From Oscillospiraceae bacterium (GTDB lineage Bacteria; Bacillota; Clostridia; Oscillospirales; Oscillospiraceae), in assembly GCA_018385135.1 (NCBI GenBank), contig JAHAWY010000013.1, forward strand, positions 18,671 to 82,670: a stretch of DNA of 64,000 nucleotides, written 5' to 3'. Shown in pieces: positions 25,857 through 34,214 of this stretch. The notes below the pieces were generated by a model. The model saw nothing but the letters and a program-made list of their open reading frames with translations. It was not told where the DNA came from and ran no database searches. Every line of letters starts with the position of its first letter. The first letter of the stretch is position 1. Both the position numbers and the translations under genes were made by a program.

Positions 25857-26384
25857 CTATTCCTCCGCTGCCGGGGCAGGCATCTCAGAGGGGGCATCGT
25901 TTGCCGCCTCCTCCGTTTCGCGCTCGGCGCTCGGCTCATAGCCGCGCTCAGAGCGCATGAAGCTGCCTAATATGCCGTTTATAAAAGCAACTGTCTCCTG
26001 CTCCTCATAGCCCTTGGCAAGCTCAACCGCTTCGTTAATCGCAACGCTGTCCGGCACCTCGTCCATATAAAGCACCTCAAACATCGCCACGCGAAGAACA
26101 GACTGCGCTATGCGCGAGATGCGCGCAAGCTTCCAGCCCTTGGAGTATTTCTCGATGTAGTCGTCAAGCTCATTGCGCCTTTCGGCAACGCCTGTGACGA
26201 TGGCGCTGATGTACTCCCTCTGTTTTTTTGAGGGATACTCCGCAAAGAGCGCATTTTCCTCCTTGAGAGAAGAAAAATACTCCTTGTCAAAAAAATCGCT
26301 CAGCGCGTCCTCCGGCGTTTTGCCGCGGTCTGCCAGGCTGTATCCGATTTGAACGGCTATCTCTCTTGCCACGGTTCTGGTCAT
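25857..26384 (-). CDS. nusB: Transcription antitermination protein NusB
   Basis: A 175-residue all-helical protein that binds boxA RNA with NusE (S10) in rRNA antitermination. Core motifs are TVAREIAVQIGYSL at the N-terminus, ISRIAQSVLRVAMFE and VAINEAVELAKGY in the middle. The last 35 residues are rich in Glu, Ala and Pro (a disordered tail beyond the fold), longer than usual. It starts after GCGGAGGATT and precedes xseA by one base. A hairpin separates it from the Asp23 gene upstream. Confidence 0.93.
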   Translation of the reverse strand: MTRTVAREIAVQIGYSLADRGKTPEDALSDFFDKEYFSSLKEENALFAEYPSKKQREYISAIVTGVAERRNELDDYIEKYSKGWKLARISRIAQSVLRVAMFEVLYMDEVPDSVAINEAVELAKGYEEQETVAFINGILGSFMRSERGYEPSAERETEEAANDAPSEMPAPAAEE

Positions 26385-26427
26385 AAATCAAATCCTCCGC
26401 ATGATAGGGAACTTATTTCAATGCGCG

Positions 26428-26453
26428 AAAAGCGGAGAATTATTCTCCGCTTT
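26428..26453 (-). terminator. Terminator after the Asp23 gene
   Basis: An 11-bp stem (AAGCGGAGAAT / ATTCTCCGCTT) with almost no loop, followed on the minus strand by TTTTCGC. It divides the Asp23 gene from nusB. Confidence 0.6.
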
Positions 26454-26467
26454 CACTCTTATTTCTT

Positions 26468-26836
26468 TTAGGCTTTGCTCTTGGGAAACGAAACACCGCT
26501 GACGTGGACATTAACCTTAGCCGTTTGCCCCGTCATAGATTCAAGTGCATTCAAAACGGCAAGCTGCACGTTCCTTGCAACCTCCGACACGACGCAGCCA
26601 AAAGCCACCATAATAAGAACATCAATGCTGATAGCTTCGCCCTCGAAGGATACCTTGACCCCCTTGGAAAGTGTTCTCATGCCGATAAGGTCGAGAATTT
26701 CGTTGCCAACGGTGTTTGCAACATCCACAACGCCGTCAACCTCGGCAATTGCCGCGGCAACCATAACGTCGATTACGTCCTCAGCTATGTTTATCGTTCC
26801 CTTTTCGGTGACTGTGGTCATATAGTTATCAGGCAT
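26468..26836 (-). CDS. Asp23/Gls24 family envelope stress protein
   Basis: A 122-residue protein of the Asp23 (DUF322) family. Visible family blocks: GTINIAEDVIDVMVAAAIAEVDGVVDV and VKVSFEGEAISIDVLIMVAFG. Bacillus has the relative YqhY at the same place, next to nusB, where it is tied to acetyl-CoA carboxylase control; here accB and accC are missing from the neighbourhood. The start is the ATG at 26836 after ATAGGAGG. It is cytoplasmic with no membrane segment. The exact role is unknown. Confidence 0.88.
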   Translation of the reverse strand: MPDNYMTTVTEKGTINIAEDVIDVMVAAAIAEVDGVVDVANTVGNEILDLIGMRTLSKGVKVSFEGEAISIDVLIMVAFGCVVSEVARNVQLAVLNALESMTGQTAKVNVHVSGVSFPKSKA

Positions 26837-26930
26837 ATTACAACCTCCTATGGTCAAATTGGCTATACCCTAAACTATATTCTACCACAGTCCTCCGAAA
26901 AAATAAAGAGAAATTAACTTTGTTTGAATA

Positions 26931-27629
26931 TTACTCCAAAACCTCGCCTGTCTCATCCTCCCAGTTTATTGGCAGAGTGTCCTCCGCGGACTGGATCAAC
27001 TGCGTTTCAGCGCTGTTTTCGGCGGCAGCGCCGTCCTTCGACGAATTGTCCTGAGAGTCCTCGGTCGTCTCCGAGGCATTGGACAGATTAGCGTCGCCCT
27101 TGACCTCAATGAGCTTAATCTGCGTTGCGGTAAAATCGGTCTCGGCTATGATTGCGTCCGTGATGCGCGCAACCTCCTCCGCCGTCAGCCCCTCGGGAGG
27201 CGCGGGAACGGCAAGTGTTACCCCCTCGGCGCTCATAAAGGCAACGCACTCGTCAAACTCTTTGGCAAGCAGCAGGTTTTCAACCTGCGTTTCCATCATT
27301 GAATAGTTTGCCATGACCGATATGGTGTTGATAGCGCTGTCTATCGTTTCCTGCGAAGCGTTCTCAGAGGCGGCGGCAGCCTCAAGCAGGCTTATCGCCT
27401 CATCGCGCGACTGCTGACGCGTCAGCCTTGCCTGGGCGAAATAATCGGCAACCAGTTCATCGAGCGACTGCTCGGCACTTGTCTCCTCCGCAGCCTTGGA
27501 GCTTGCAAGCTCCGCGTCCGCCATTGCCTCATCAGCCGACCTGTTATTGTAAGACCAGTTGAGATACACCGCCGCGCTCAAGCACAGCAGCACCGCGATT
27601 ATCGTGACATTCCTTTTGCTTTTGTCCAT
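26931..27629 (-). CDS. spoIIIAH: Stage III sporulation protein AH
   Basis: A 232-residue mother-cell membrane protein with one N-terminal helix (about 8-25) and a large intermembrane domain. The C-terminal region (AEEVARITDAIIAET, IKLIEVKG) resembles the YscJ/FliF ring-building fold with which SpoIIIAH binds forespore SpoIIQ. The stretch between (LTRQQSRDEAISLLEAAAAS) is helical, as in characterised homologues. An Asp/Ser-rich tail ends the protein. It starts after GGAGGAAAGAAA and is the last of the eight spoIIIA genes. Confidence 0.92.
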   Translation of the reverse strand: MDKSKRNVTIIAVLLCLSAAVYLNWSYNNRSADEAMADAELASSKAAEETSAEQSLDELVADYFAQARLTRQQSRDEAISLLEAAAASENASQETIDSAINTISVMANYSMMETQVENLLLAKEFDECVAFMSAEGVTLAVPAPPEGLTAEEVARITDAIIAETDFTATQIKLIEVKGDANLSNASETTEDSQDNSSKDGAAAENSAETQLIQSAEDTLPINWEDETGEVLE

Positions 27630-27692
27630 TTTCTTTCCTCCTGCACAGATTATTTCGCCGGTCAGCCGGCTTGCGCATTTGCCATACCGCGC

Positions 27693-28172
27693 TCAGCTCA
27701 TCTGCATCACCTTTACGCGCTCAGCCGACAGTCCGGTGAATGCGCAGACCGCCTCGGTCACGCTTAGTCTCACCTGTGCTGAGTCTGCGCCGTCGCACAC
27801 GATTACGGCTCCTATGTATTGCGGGTTTACATAATATAAGTCCACTACGTTTTCACCGCCGCTTGAGGAGATAACCAGCGTTTCTTCCCCGCTCTCTGCC
27901 AGCTCCCGCGAGGCGCTGCCCATAACGGAAAGCAGCACCGAAACTCTGCCCGCCCCCTTTATCTTTGAAAGCTGCCGCTGTAGGCGCAGTTCCTCGTCCT
28001 CAAGCGAAAAGGCAGGTGCGCAAAGTTCTTTTTCAGGCTCGCTTTTCTTGCTCTCTCCGCCCACGGGCAGCAGCACCAACAGCACCCCCACAGCCAGTAC
28101 TATAAGGGCATATTTGTTTTTCAGTAGAGATGTTAAGTCAAAGCTCCCGCGTTTTTTTTCGTCAGTTTTCAT
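27693..28172 (-). CDS. spoIIIAG: Stage III sporulation protein AG
   Basis: A 159-residue protein with a membrane helix at about 22-38 and a ring-building motif domain (LSKIKGAGRVSVLLSV, VIVCDGADSAQVRLSVTEAV). SpoIIIAG forms a large multimeric ring in the intermembrane space of the engulfed forespore. The conserved KIxGxGxVxVxL pattern is intact. It overlaps the end of spoIIIAF by 11 bases and has GGAGCGGAT upstream. It is shorter than the Bacillus protein, mostly in the loop. Confidence 0.92.
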   Translation of the reverse strand: MKTDEKKRGSFDLTSLLKNKYALIVLAVGVLLVLLPVGGESKKSEPEKELCAPAFSLEDEELRLQRQLSKIKGAGRVSVLLSVMGSASRELAESGEETLVISSSGGENVVDLYYVNPQYIGAVIVCDGADSAQVRLSVTEAVCAFTGLSAERVKVMQMS

Positions 28173-28659
28173 ATCCGCTCCAATACTGTCTTTCAGCCGG
28201 TACTCCCAGCTCTGCTTCTATAAGGTTTTCAAGACTCTTTTTTGCCGCCGCGCTCATGCCCTCGCCGACTATGGTAACAGACTGCGGATACCAGTACCCC
28301 TCGGAGCTCCAGCACATCTCAGGCTTCACGCTCTCCGGCGCTTCTCCGCTATCCCTCGCTTTGTCCAATATATATGCTTCCAGCTCGTCTTCTATGATAG
28401 TCCTCGACAGCTCGTTTGAATTTTTCTGCGCCTGCCCGGTCAGCTCCTGCGCCCGGCTTCGATACTGCGATATGCTCATCGACATTGCGGGCGCGCGGCT
28501 GTTAATAATCGGGGTCAGCATTGCCGTTATAAGCAGCAGACCGCACACGAGCTTGAGCACACTTTTCACCTTGCCGTTTGGGGTAAGCGTTATTGCAGCG
28601 CTGCAAATCAGCGCACTTCCCGCTATGCTTTGCATCCAGCCGCCAAAATACTCGCTCAT
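28162..28659 (-). CDS. spoIIIAF: Stage III sporulation protein AF
   Basis: A 165-residue protein with two N-terminal membrane helices (about 8-26 and 35-52), matching WMQSIAGSALICSAAITL and VLKLVCGLLLITAMLTPI, and a soluble C-terminal domain. In the characterised operon SpoIIIAF joins AG and AH in the channel. It overlaps spoIIIAE by four bases (ATGA), so it is translationally coupled. The family is short and poorly conserved, but gene order settles the assignment. Confidence 0.9.
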   Translation of the reverse strand: MSEYFGGWMQSIAGSALICSAAITLTPNGKVKSVLKLVCGLLLITAMLTPIINSRAPAMSMSISQYRSRAQELTGQAQKNSNELSRTIIEDELEAYILDKARDSGEAPESVKPEMCWSSEGYWYPQSVTIVGEGMSAAAKKSLENLIEAELGVPAERQYWSGYEN

Positions 28660-29777
28660 ACTCCACCCACCATCCTCATGCTTGATATCAGGGATAAAAA
28701 GAGCATTATGCCCCCTGCGCCTACCAACGCCAACAACATACCGAAGGCTTCGCCTACCCCCGCGATGAGTCCTGACAAGCGCTTATCCGTTAGCGCTTCG
28801 GAAAGCGCGGACGCTCCTTTAAACGCCAGATAATGGCTGCCCAGCGAGATAAAGGGTATCGCGCAGATAGCCAGCACCGCCAGAAAACCAAAAACCCCCA
28901 CCGTATTGCGAAGCAGCCCCGCCCCCGCGACAACAGTTTCCGCAGCGTCGGAAACGACGCTGCCTACCACGGGCAGCATCGTGCCGATGGCGGTTTTAGT
29001 GAGTTTGAGCGCCATTGCGTCCGCTTTTCCCGAAATAAGCCCCGACATACCCAGATACGCCGTGAAACCGAGCATCATCAGCGTCAGCGCCGTGGTGCAG
29101 CCCCATTTTAGAAAACGGGAAAGCCCGGATAGCATCTCTTTTCCAAGTGTAGCGCCCGCAATGATCGAGGCAAGATAAAAGCTTATCATCGGCATTATCA
29201 CATTTACCCCCAGCGTCAACAGCACATCCATGAAAAGCGCCGTAGCCGCGTATTTAGCCGCCGCCGAGGTAAGCGCTCCGGCGCTCACCGCCGCAGTACA
29301 CATAACAGGCAGCAGCACATGAGAAAAATCCGAGAGCATATAAAGCGTTTCCATGCCCATGCCGATAAAGGCATTTACATTGCCAATCGCCAAAGCCGAT
29401 ATCGCCACCGCGCCGCAGAGCGCCACGGCGTCCTTCGCGGGTCCTGCATCCAGAGTTGAATCAGCCGCCGAACATAGAATTACTATAATAAGCAGCTTCA
29501 CCGCCGAGAGCAGCGCGGACTTAAAAACGGATAAAAAGCGTTCCTTCAGGTTTTGCCATAGCGCCTTTAAGCCTGCCTCCCCCATTTGCGGGTCTGATAA
29601 ATCGAGCTTGCCCAAAAGCTCTCGTGCCTCTTCCGGAAGAGCCTCCTCAAGCTCTCGCGCCCCCTCGCTAACATTAAGCTCCGGCGGGGAGGGCAAGTCC
29701 TCCGGCTGTGCATACGCGCCGCTGCAAAGCACCGCCGCCAGCAATGATACAATCAAGAATATCCTTAGTTTAATCAT
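28656..29777 (-). CDS. spoIIIAE: Stage III sporulation protein AE
   Basis: A 373-residue polytopic protein with a cleavable-looking signal (LRIFLIVSLLAAVLCSGAYA) and about seven membrane helices in the region 95-373. Blocks such as GAVAISALAIGNVNAFIGMG and GTMLPVVGSVVSDAAETVVAGAGLLRNTVG are typical of the family. It is thought to be part of the membrane export apparatus of the feeding-tube channel. It overlaps spoIIIAD at its start and spoIIIAF at its end, each by four bases. Confidence 0.93.
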   Translation of the reverse strand: MIKLRIFLIVSLLAAVLCSGAYAQPEDLPSPPELNVSEGARELEEALPEEARELLGKLDLSDPQMGEAGLKALWQNLKERFLSVFKSALLSAVKLLIIVILCSAADSTLDAGPAKDAVALCGAVAISALAIGNVNAFIGMGMETLYMLSDFSHVLLPVMCTAAVSAGALTSAAAKYAATALFMDVLLTLGVNVIMPMISFYLASIIAGATLGKEMLSGLSRFLKWGCTTALTLMMLGFTAYLGMSGLISGKADAMALKLTKTAIGTMLPVVGSVVSDAAETVVAGAGLLRNTVGVFGFLAVLAICAIPFISLGSHYLAFKGASALSEALTDKRLSGLIAGVGEAFGMLLALVGAGGIMLFLSLISSMRMVGGV

Positions 29778-30160
29778 GTCAGCTCACCAAGCAGTTGCAG
29801 CAGCGTCTTGATAAGCGGCAGTGAAACATACAGCGCGCAGCCCGCGCCGCAAAGCTCCACCGTTGACGCTACCGCAGTTTGTCCCGCGTCCTTGCATAGA
29901 TCCGCGCCAAGCTTCGCGCAGATGCCGACGCCCACACATTTTATGACCGGCGCTGTATAGGCGGAGGATATCTGCGTGCTTGCCTGCGCCAGAGAGATAA
30001 GCTCCATCACCGAGGAGAGCATACGCATTCCCAGTCCCGCTATCAGCGAGCATACAGCAAAGGCAAGCACTGTCGCAATTTCGGGATTGGTCTTTTTTAT
30101 CAGCACCGTCAAAACAGCGCCGGTCACACCGACGATGACCGCCTTAAATATCAACTCCAT
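29774..30160 (-). CDS. spoIIIAD: Stage III sporulation protein AD
   Basis: A 128-residue membrane protein with about four helices. It resembles SpoIIIAC in its N-terminal half (IFKAVIVGVTGAVLTVLIKKTNPEIA) and carries APVIKCVGVGICAKLGADLCKDAG in the middle, the best-conserved family segment, where SpoIIIAD proteins contact AC and AE. It starts two bases after the spoIIIAC stop and ends in an ATGA overlap with spoIIIAE. Confidence 0.92.
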   Translation of the reverse strand: MELIFKAVIVGVTGAVLTVLIKKTNPEIATVLAFAVCSLIAGLGMRMLSSVMELISLAQASTQISSAYTAPVIKCVGVGICAKLGADLCKDAGQTAVASTVELCGAGCALYVSLPLIKTLLQLLGELT

Positions 30161-30162
30161 TG

Positions 30163-30357
30163 CTACAGCCCGAACAGGTGCTTGATAAGGTCAAACAGGC
30201 TGCTTATTTCCTGCACCACCAGCGCAAGCACGACCACCAGCGCCGCCAATGTAACCATAAGCGCCTGGTCATCCCGACCCGACCGTGAGAGAAGAATATT
30301 AAGTACCGCCACAAGAATGCCGACTGCCGCAATTTTAAATATCAGCTCTACGTCCAT
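30163..30357 (-). CDS. spoIIIAC: Stage III sporulation protein AC
   Basis: A 64-residue protein made almost entirely of two membrane helices: LIFKIAAVGILVAVLNILL and LMVTLAALVVVLALVVQ, joined by the conserved SRSGRDDQA loop. The start is the ATG at 30357, with GAGGAG upstream; a 69-codon alternative begins earlier but lacks a site. It is related in sequence to the N-terminal half of SpoIIIAD. Its small size is normal for the family. Confidence 0.93.
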   Translation of the reverse strand: MDVELIFKIAAVGILVAVLNILLSRSGRDDQALMVTLAALVVVLALVVQEISSLFDLIKHLFGL

Positions 30358-30375
30358 GTATAGTCTCCTCAAGCA

Positions 30376-30888
30376 TTACAAAATGACCGTTGCCGCCATG
30401 ATGCCTCCTATCAGCCCCAAGCCCGTATAAAGTCTTTTTCCCTCACGGGCGCGCCTTGCCTGTTCTCGCAGCTCCGGCTCAAGGCGGCTTACGCAGCTTT
30501 CAAGCGCCGCTATCTGTTCTTGAGCGTCGTAACGTCCCAGCATAAGCCCCGGACGGCAAAGCTCCAAGCGCTGAAACTGAGAAAGCTCTAAGCTCTCATC
30601 GCTCATCAGCCTCTCTTGCCAGAGTGAGGATAGACTGCGCTCGCCGATGCTGTCCATACTTTCCGACAGTCCCGCAAAAAAGGGTCTAAGCTCAGGTCTC
30701 GCCGTTTTTGAAAGGCGCAAAAACAGCTCCGGCAGCGGCGATGCACTATTGGAAAGCTCCGCCGAAATGAAGCGCAGCGTTTCCAAAAACGCAGCCAGCG
30801 TGCGCTCACGGCGACAAAGCCCCGCCGCTTTGATAACGCCATACCATGTGCAGGCTGCGACAATAAAAAGCGCCCCCGCCGCTTTCAT
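30376..30888 (-). CDS. spoIIIAB: Stage III sporulation protein AB
   Basis: A 170-residue protein with an N-terminal membrane helix, a helical cytoplasmic body (RRERTLAAFLETLRFISAELSNSASPLPELF) and a C-terminal hydrophobic helix (GLGLIGGIMAATVIL). The fold is GspF-like, in line with a role as platform partner of the ATPase SpoIIIAA. Its ATG overlaps the spoIIIAA stop as ATGA, and the end of spoIIIAA supplies GAGGATCT as the ribosome site. Confidence 0.91.
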   Translation of the reverse strand: MKAAGALFIVAACTWYGVIKAAGLCRRERTLAAFLETLRFISAELSNSASPLPELFLRLSKTARPELRPFFAGLSESMDSIGERSLSSLWQERLMSDESLELSQFQRLELCRPGLMLGRYDAQEQIAALESCVSRLEPELREQARRAREGKRLYTGLGLIGGIMAATVIL

Positions 30889-31781
30889 TGCAGATCCTCA
30901 ACGAAGTAGCTGCGCCTGCCGTCGTCGTTGCGTATAAGCACGGCGTGCTTGAAAATCCTTCGCTCCAGCAAGCGCTGGTACAAGGGGCGCTCGAAAAGCT
31001 CGTCCAGTCCGGCGGCATGAGCCGTTGTAAGCAGGCTTACGCCGCAGTTTGCCGCCGCGTCGGCAGCCTCAATGTCTAGGGGCGAGGTAATTTCGTCAAA
31101 GGCGATTATTCGCGGATTCATCGCACGCAGCAGCAGAAAAACGCCCTCGCTTTTCGGTGCTGCCGTCAGCACATCGGTACCAGCGCCGACATCAAAGCAG
31201 GGTCTGCCCTCAAAGCAGCCCGCCACCTCACAGCGCTCATCCACCAGAGAAACACGACTGCCGCCGTCACTCAGCAGACGTACCAGCTCGCGCAGCAGCG
31301 TTGTTTTTCCTCCGCCGGGCGGCGAGACGATAAGCGTTGAAGCGAAGCCTCCCTCGGTCAGACGGGAAAACACGCCGTCGGCGCAGCCTTGCTTTTCGTG
31401 CGGAATACGAATACAGATAGATGAAAGGCGGCGCAGCGCTGTGATGCTGCCGCCCTCTGTAACCGCCATACCGCATAGTCCCAGCCGCAGTCCCCCCTCC
31501 GCCGTGACATAGCCCTGACGAATACTGTCTGCATAGGAATGTACCGACGCACGCGTTGCTATCTCCAGCACCATTTGCAGCTCAGCTTGTGTTATGTAAA
31601 CCTTATCTTCGAGCGGCGTTTCCCGCTCACCGATCACCGCACATATCGGGCGGTCAACTCTCAAGCGAAATTCCTCAACACGCGAGCTTACGCTTTCGGG
31701 AAGCCGCGAAGCCGCGGCGCGCATCTCCGACGGCAGAAGCTTAAGTGCTTTTTGAAATTCACCCGTACCCTTTTGAACCAT
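30885..31781 (-). CDS. spoIIIAA: Stage III sporulation protein AA (secretion-type ATPase)
   Basis: A 298-residue cytoplasmic ATPase of the type II/IV secretion ATPase class. The Walker A is SPPGGGKTTLLREL, Walker B lies in PRIIAFDEIT, and the upstream RGYVTAEGGLRLGLCG block is conserved in the family. It is thought to energise the mother-cell-to-forespore channel. The start is the ATG at 31781 after GGGGGTGAG; the open frame continues upstream to 31874 through a promoter and terminator region, so the longer form is unlikely. It is the first gene of spoIIIAA-AH. Confidence 0.94.
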   Translation of the reverse strand: MVQKGTGEFQKALKLLPSEMRAAASRLPESVSSRVEEFRLRVDRPICAVIGERETPLEDKVYITQAELQMVLEIATRASVHSYADSIRQGYVTAEGGLRLGLCGMAVTEGGSITALRRLSSICIRIPHEKQGCADGVFSRLTEGGFASTLIVSPPGGGKTTLLRELVRLLSDGGSRVSLVDERCEVAGCFEGRPCFDVGAGTDVLTAAPKSEGVFLLLRAMNPRIIAFDEITSPLDIEAADAAANCGVSLLTTAHAAGLDELFERPLYQRLLERRIFKHAVLIRNDDGRRSYFVEDLQ

Positions 31782-31798
31782 GCTCTCACCCCCGCAAT

Positions 31799-31827
31799 AT
31801 TCTATTGGACGAGCATGAAAAATATTA
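31799..31827 (-). promoter_or_regulatory. SigE-like promoter of spoIIIA
   Basis: On the minus strand TAATATT (31821-31827) lies 14 bp before AATAGAAT (31799-31806). These fit the mother-cell SigE pattern (KMATATT and CATACAAT) at most positions, and the operon is SigE-dependent in Bacillus. The start codon follows after 18 bases. Confidence 0.5.
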
Positions 31828-31831
31828 CAAG

Positions 31832-31866
31832 CAAAAGCCGCCCCGACCTTTGCAGTCGGAGCGGCG
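31832..31866 (-). terminator. Terminator of the DUF1015 gene
   Basis: A GC-rich stem (GCCGC-C-CCGAC with GTCGG-A-GCGGC, one mismatch) is followed on the minus strand by TTTTGC. It isolates the spoIIIA operon from the upstream transcript. Confidence 0.65.
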
Positions 31867-31894
31867 GGGCGCATTTATTGGTTTTTAGAGTGTA

Positions 31895-33148
31895 TTACTT
31901 GATTTTTCTGCATTCCAGATAATAGCGCTTATCCCTTGACGGACCAATAGAAAAGCTTTTGGCGGGAAAAACACCGCTTTCAATTATGGACGGGAACAGT
32001 TCGTTTTTATCCATGGCGGGAAGAAGCAGTCCGCAGCAGCCCTTGCGCGAGGACATCTCAAGTGCCGTATCGTCATCGTGGATATAGTCTAGCCGTCCCT
32101 CGTGCTTTGCGATATATTCAAGGCAGAAGCGCTGCGCCACGGCAATCACGCTGCCTATCGTGTGACCTTTTAGCTGCACAGTCTCGCGTTTTTCTCCGCA
32201 GAGCAATCCTAAATTATGTAAACCATCCCCTTCTCCTCCGTTAGCGGCGAAAAAGGCTTTTGCCTCGGCAAAAAAGCCCTCCGTATCGGTATCGAAAATG
32301 ACCCGGTGGATCGGCTCGAACACGACAGAGCTGTCGTGAATATTGACAAGCTCGCAAAGCCCAAATCTCGCCGGATGGTTTTTGCGCTGCTCCGGCGTAA
32401 GAGTCTTTTTAAGCTGCTCCCAGCAGAGCTTTGCAGTGGCGAGAGAATGGTTGCCGTCGCCCATTGCAATTATTACCGGCGCTCTGCCGCCGAGCTTGTA
32501 GCGCTTCTCCAGATAATTAGGCTCGGACAAGGCTTCCAGCGCCGACATAACGCGCTGCGCTCTCTCGCCGAATACACGCTTTCCGACAATATGTCCGCCG
32601 CCGTCCATAAGCTCAAAATCATAGAGCGTTTCGCCCTCGTCCACGCCCTCAAGCATGGTGTTTTCCGGGTCATCGACAAAGACGATGATATGCGGCAGCT
32701 CAAGGCAGGCGTCCTCACGCACCTTTACCCTCGGCGGCAGACGGCTTTCAACCGTCCCCTCCGTGGCATGGATGGGCGAGGTCGATGCCGCGCTGTAATC
32801 ATATTGCTCAAGGTCAATAAGCCCAACAAGACCCCGGCGCTTTTCACCAACCGTCAAATCGCGTTCAACATAGATGAAGGAGTTTTCAACCGTTTTGAAT
32901 ACACCCTCGTCCAGATAGCGGCGCATTGCTGCATTGATTTTCTCCGTTTCCGCCGCGCAGTCGCGTATTTCCAAATATGCCTCCGGCAGCATCAGCCTGA
33001 GTGTTGACGGCGCACTGCCTACTTTTTTATCAACCTCGTCCCAGTATTCCGGCTGCGAGGTGTATTGGTCGCAGGCGATAACACTCCAAAGCTTCATATC
33101 CGCCTCCCTCGGCAGAAGAATATCGCCCGGTATAAACAGCCTGTTCAT
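31895..33148 (-). CDS. DUF1015 family protein (SerK-related)
   Basis: A 417-residue soluble protein. DUF1015 signatures: SVIACDQYTSQPEYWDEV near the N-terminus, GDGNHSLATAK in the middle and a late CGLLLPAMDKNELF block. Some members of this large family (archaeal SerK) phosphorylate free serine; GDGNHS is shared with them, but the activity of this protein cannot be read from sequence. It starts after TTTGGAGG and has its own terminator. Its neighbours (spoIIIA, a hydrolase) give no clear pathway. Confidence 0.82.
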   Translation of the reverse strand: MNRLFIPGDILLPREADMKLWSVIACDQYTSQPEYWDEVDKKVGSAPSTLRLMLPEAYLEIRDCAAETEKINAAMRRYLDEGVFKTVENSFIYVERDLTVGEKRRGLVGLIDLEQYDYSAASTSPIHATEGTVESRLPPRVKVREDACLELPHIIVFVDDPENTMLEGVDEGETLYDFELMDGGGHIVGKRVFGERAQRVMSALEALSEPNYLEKRYKLGGRAPVIIAMGDGNHSLATAKLCWEQLKKTLTPEQRKNHPARFGLCELVNIHDSSVVFEPIHRVIFDTDTEGFFAEAKAFFAANGGEGDGLHNLGLLCGEKRETVQLKGHTIGSVIAVAQRFCLEYIAKHEGRLDYIHDDDTALEMSSRKGCCGLLLPAMDKNELFPSIIESGVFPAKSFSIGPSRDKRYYLECRKIK

Positions 33149-33175
33149 AGAATACCTCCAAACTTCGTTTCGCTC

Positions 33176-34198
33176 TCAGGCGGCCGCCGGCTCGCCCGCG
33201 TTTTCCGTCTCGTCCGTCTCACCCTCGCCGGTCGGCGCGGGAATGCTGTCAATAAATCCAAACATCTTCCGCTCATACTGCCGCGGATTGTCAAAGAAAA
33301 TGTGCGCGTGAGCGCTGTCGGGCGAGGTGAAGATGTCCTTTTTATCCGCGCCGGAGGCAAAGAAAATTTCCTGCCCCATGTAAAAGGGCGTCGTTTCATC
33401 AGCCTTGGAGTTTATTACCAGCAGCGGTATCTGCGAGCGGTTTACATAATCTGTTATCTCGACATCCTCCAAGGAAAAGCCCATGTGCAGCTTGAGAGCA
33501 ATGCCTCCCGCCCAAAGCATAAGCTCAGCGGGCATTCCCGTGCTTTCAGATATTCCCTCAAGCTCAAAGCTCACCATGTCTCTCATGCTGCTAACGGGGC
33601 AGTCCATAACGGCGGCGCTGACGCGCGAGTTTACATAATCATTCGCCATTGCCACGCCAACAGTTGCTCCCCCGAACGAGATTCCCCATAAAACTATGCG
33701 CTTATCAGAGTCCACGAGCTTGTCTGCATAGTTTACATAATTAATAGCATCATTGCTTTCAAGGTATCCAAAGGTGTTATATTTTGCGAGGTTTTCGCCG
33801 CTTGCACGCTGGTCGTATGTAATCACGTTCCAGCCGTGGCGCAAAAACAGCTCTGCCACCGCGTAATTTGAAAGGCGGTTACCGCCAAGTCCATGCACGA
33901 GTATGGCGGTATCTCGGTTCTTCTCACCGTCAATGCTGATGAAGTCCGCCGGGATTTTATGAGAGTCCAGCGAGGAGGCTATATATATCTGCTCAATATT
34001 ATACGTCATGCTGAATACATATGGGTCTATTCCGCAGGCAAGGAGCTGCCGCTCCCTGTCAAGCGCCGTCTGCTCATTGTCGGTGAGGTTGACGCTGCCG
34101 ATATAAACCCGCTCACCCGTGTAGGCAAGCGTCCCCGCGGCCGCAATGAGCAGGAGCAAAAGAAGGATCGTCAGCGCGGTTTTAATTCCCTTTTTCAT
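33176..34198 (-). CDS. Membrane-anchored alpha/beta hydrolase
   Basis: A 340-residue protein with an N-terminal signal anchor (TALTILLLLLLIAAAGTLA) and an extracytoplasmic alpha/beta-hydrolase domain. The oxyanion strand HGLGGNRLSN, the nucleophile elbow GISFGGA (Ser in GxSxGG), the acid block NSKADETTPF and a C-terminal histidine in SAHAHIFF are all present. The architecture resembles the YqkD/BEM46-type hydrolases. A Glu/Thr-rich tail ends the protein. The substrate is unknown. It starts after GGAGGGATT. Confidence 0.85.
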   Translation of the reverse strand: MKKGIKTALTILLLLLLIAAAGTLAYTGERVYIGSVNLTDNEQTALDRERQLLACGIDPYVFSMTYNIEQIYIASSLDSHKIPADFISIDGEKNRDTAILVHGLGGNRLSNYAVAELFLRHGWNVITYDQRASGENLAKYNTFGYLESNDAINYVNYADKLVDSDKRIVLWGISFGGATVGVAMANDYVNSRVSAAVMDCPVSSMRDMVSFELEGISESTGMPAELMLWAGGIALKLHMGFSLEDVEITDYVNRSQIPLLVINSKADETTPFYMGQEIFFASGADKKDIFTSPDSAHAHIFFDNPRQYERKMFGFIDSIPAPTGEGETDETENAGEPAAA

Positions 34199-34214
34199 AA
34201 TCCCTCCAAGCGGA

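Noticed and set aside
32306..33007. Plus-strand frame of 233 codons
   Set aside because: It is antisense to the DUF1015 gene, which has a strong SD and family motifs.
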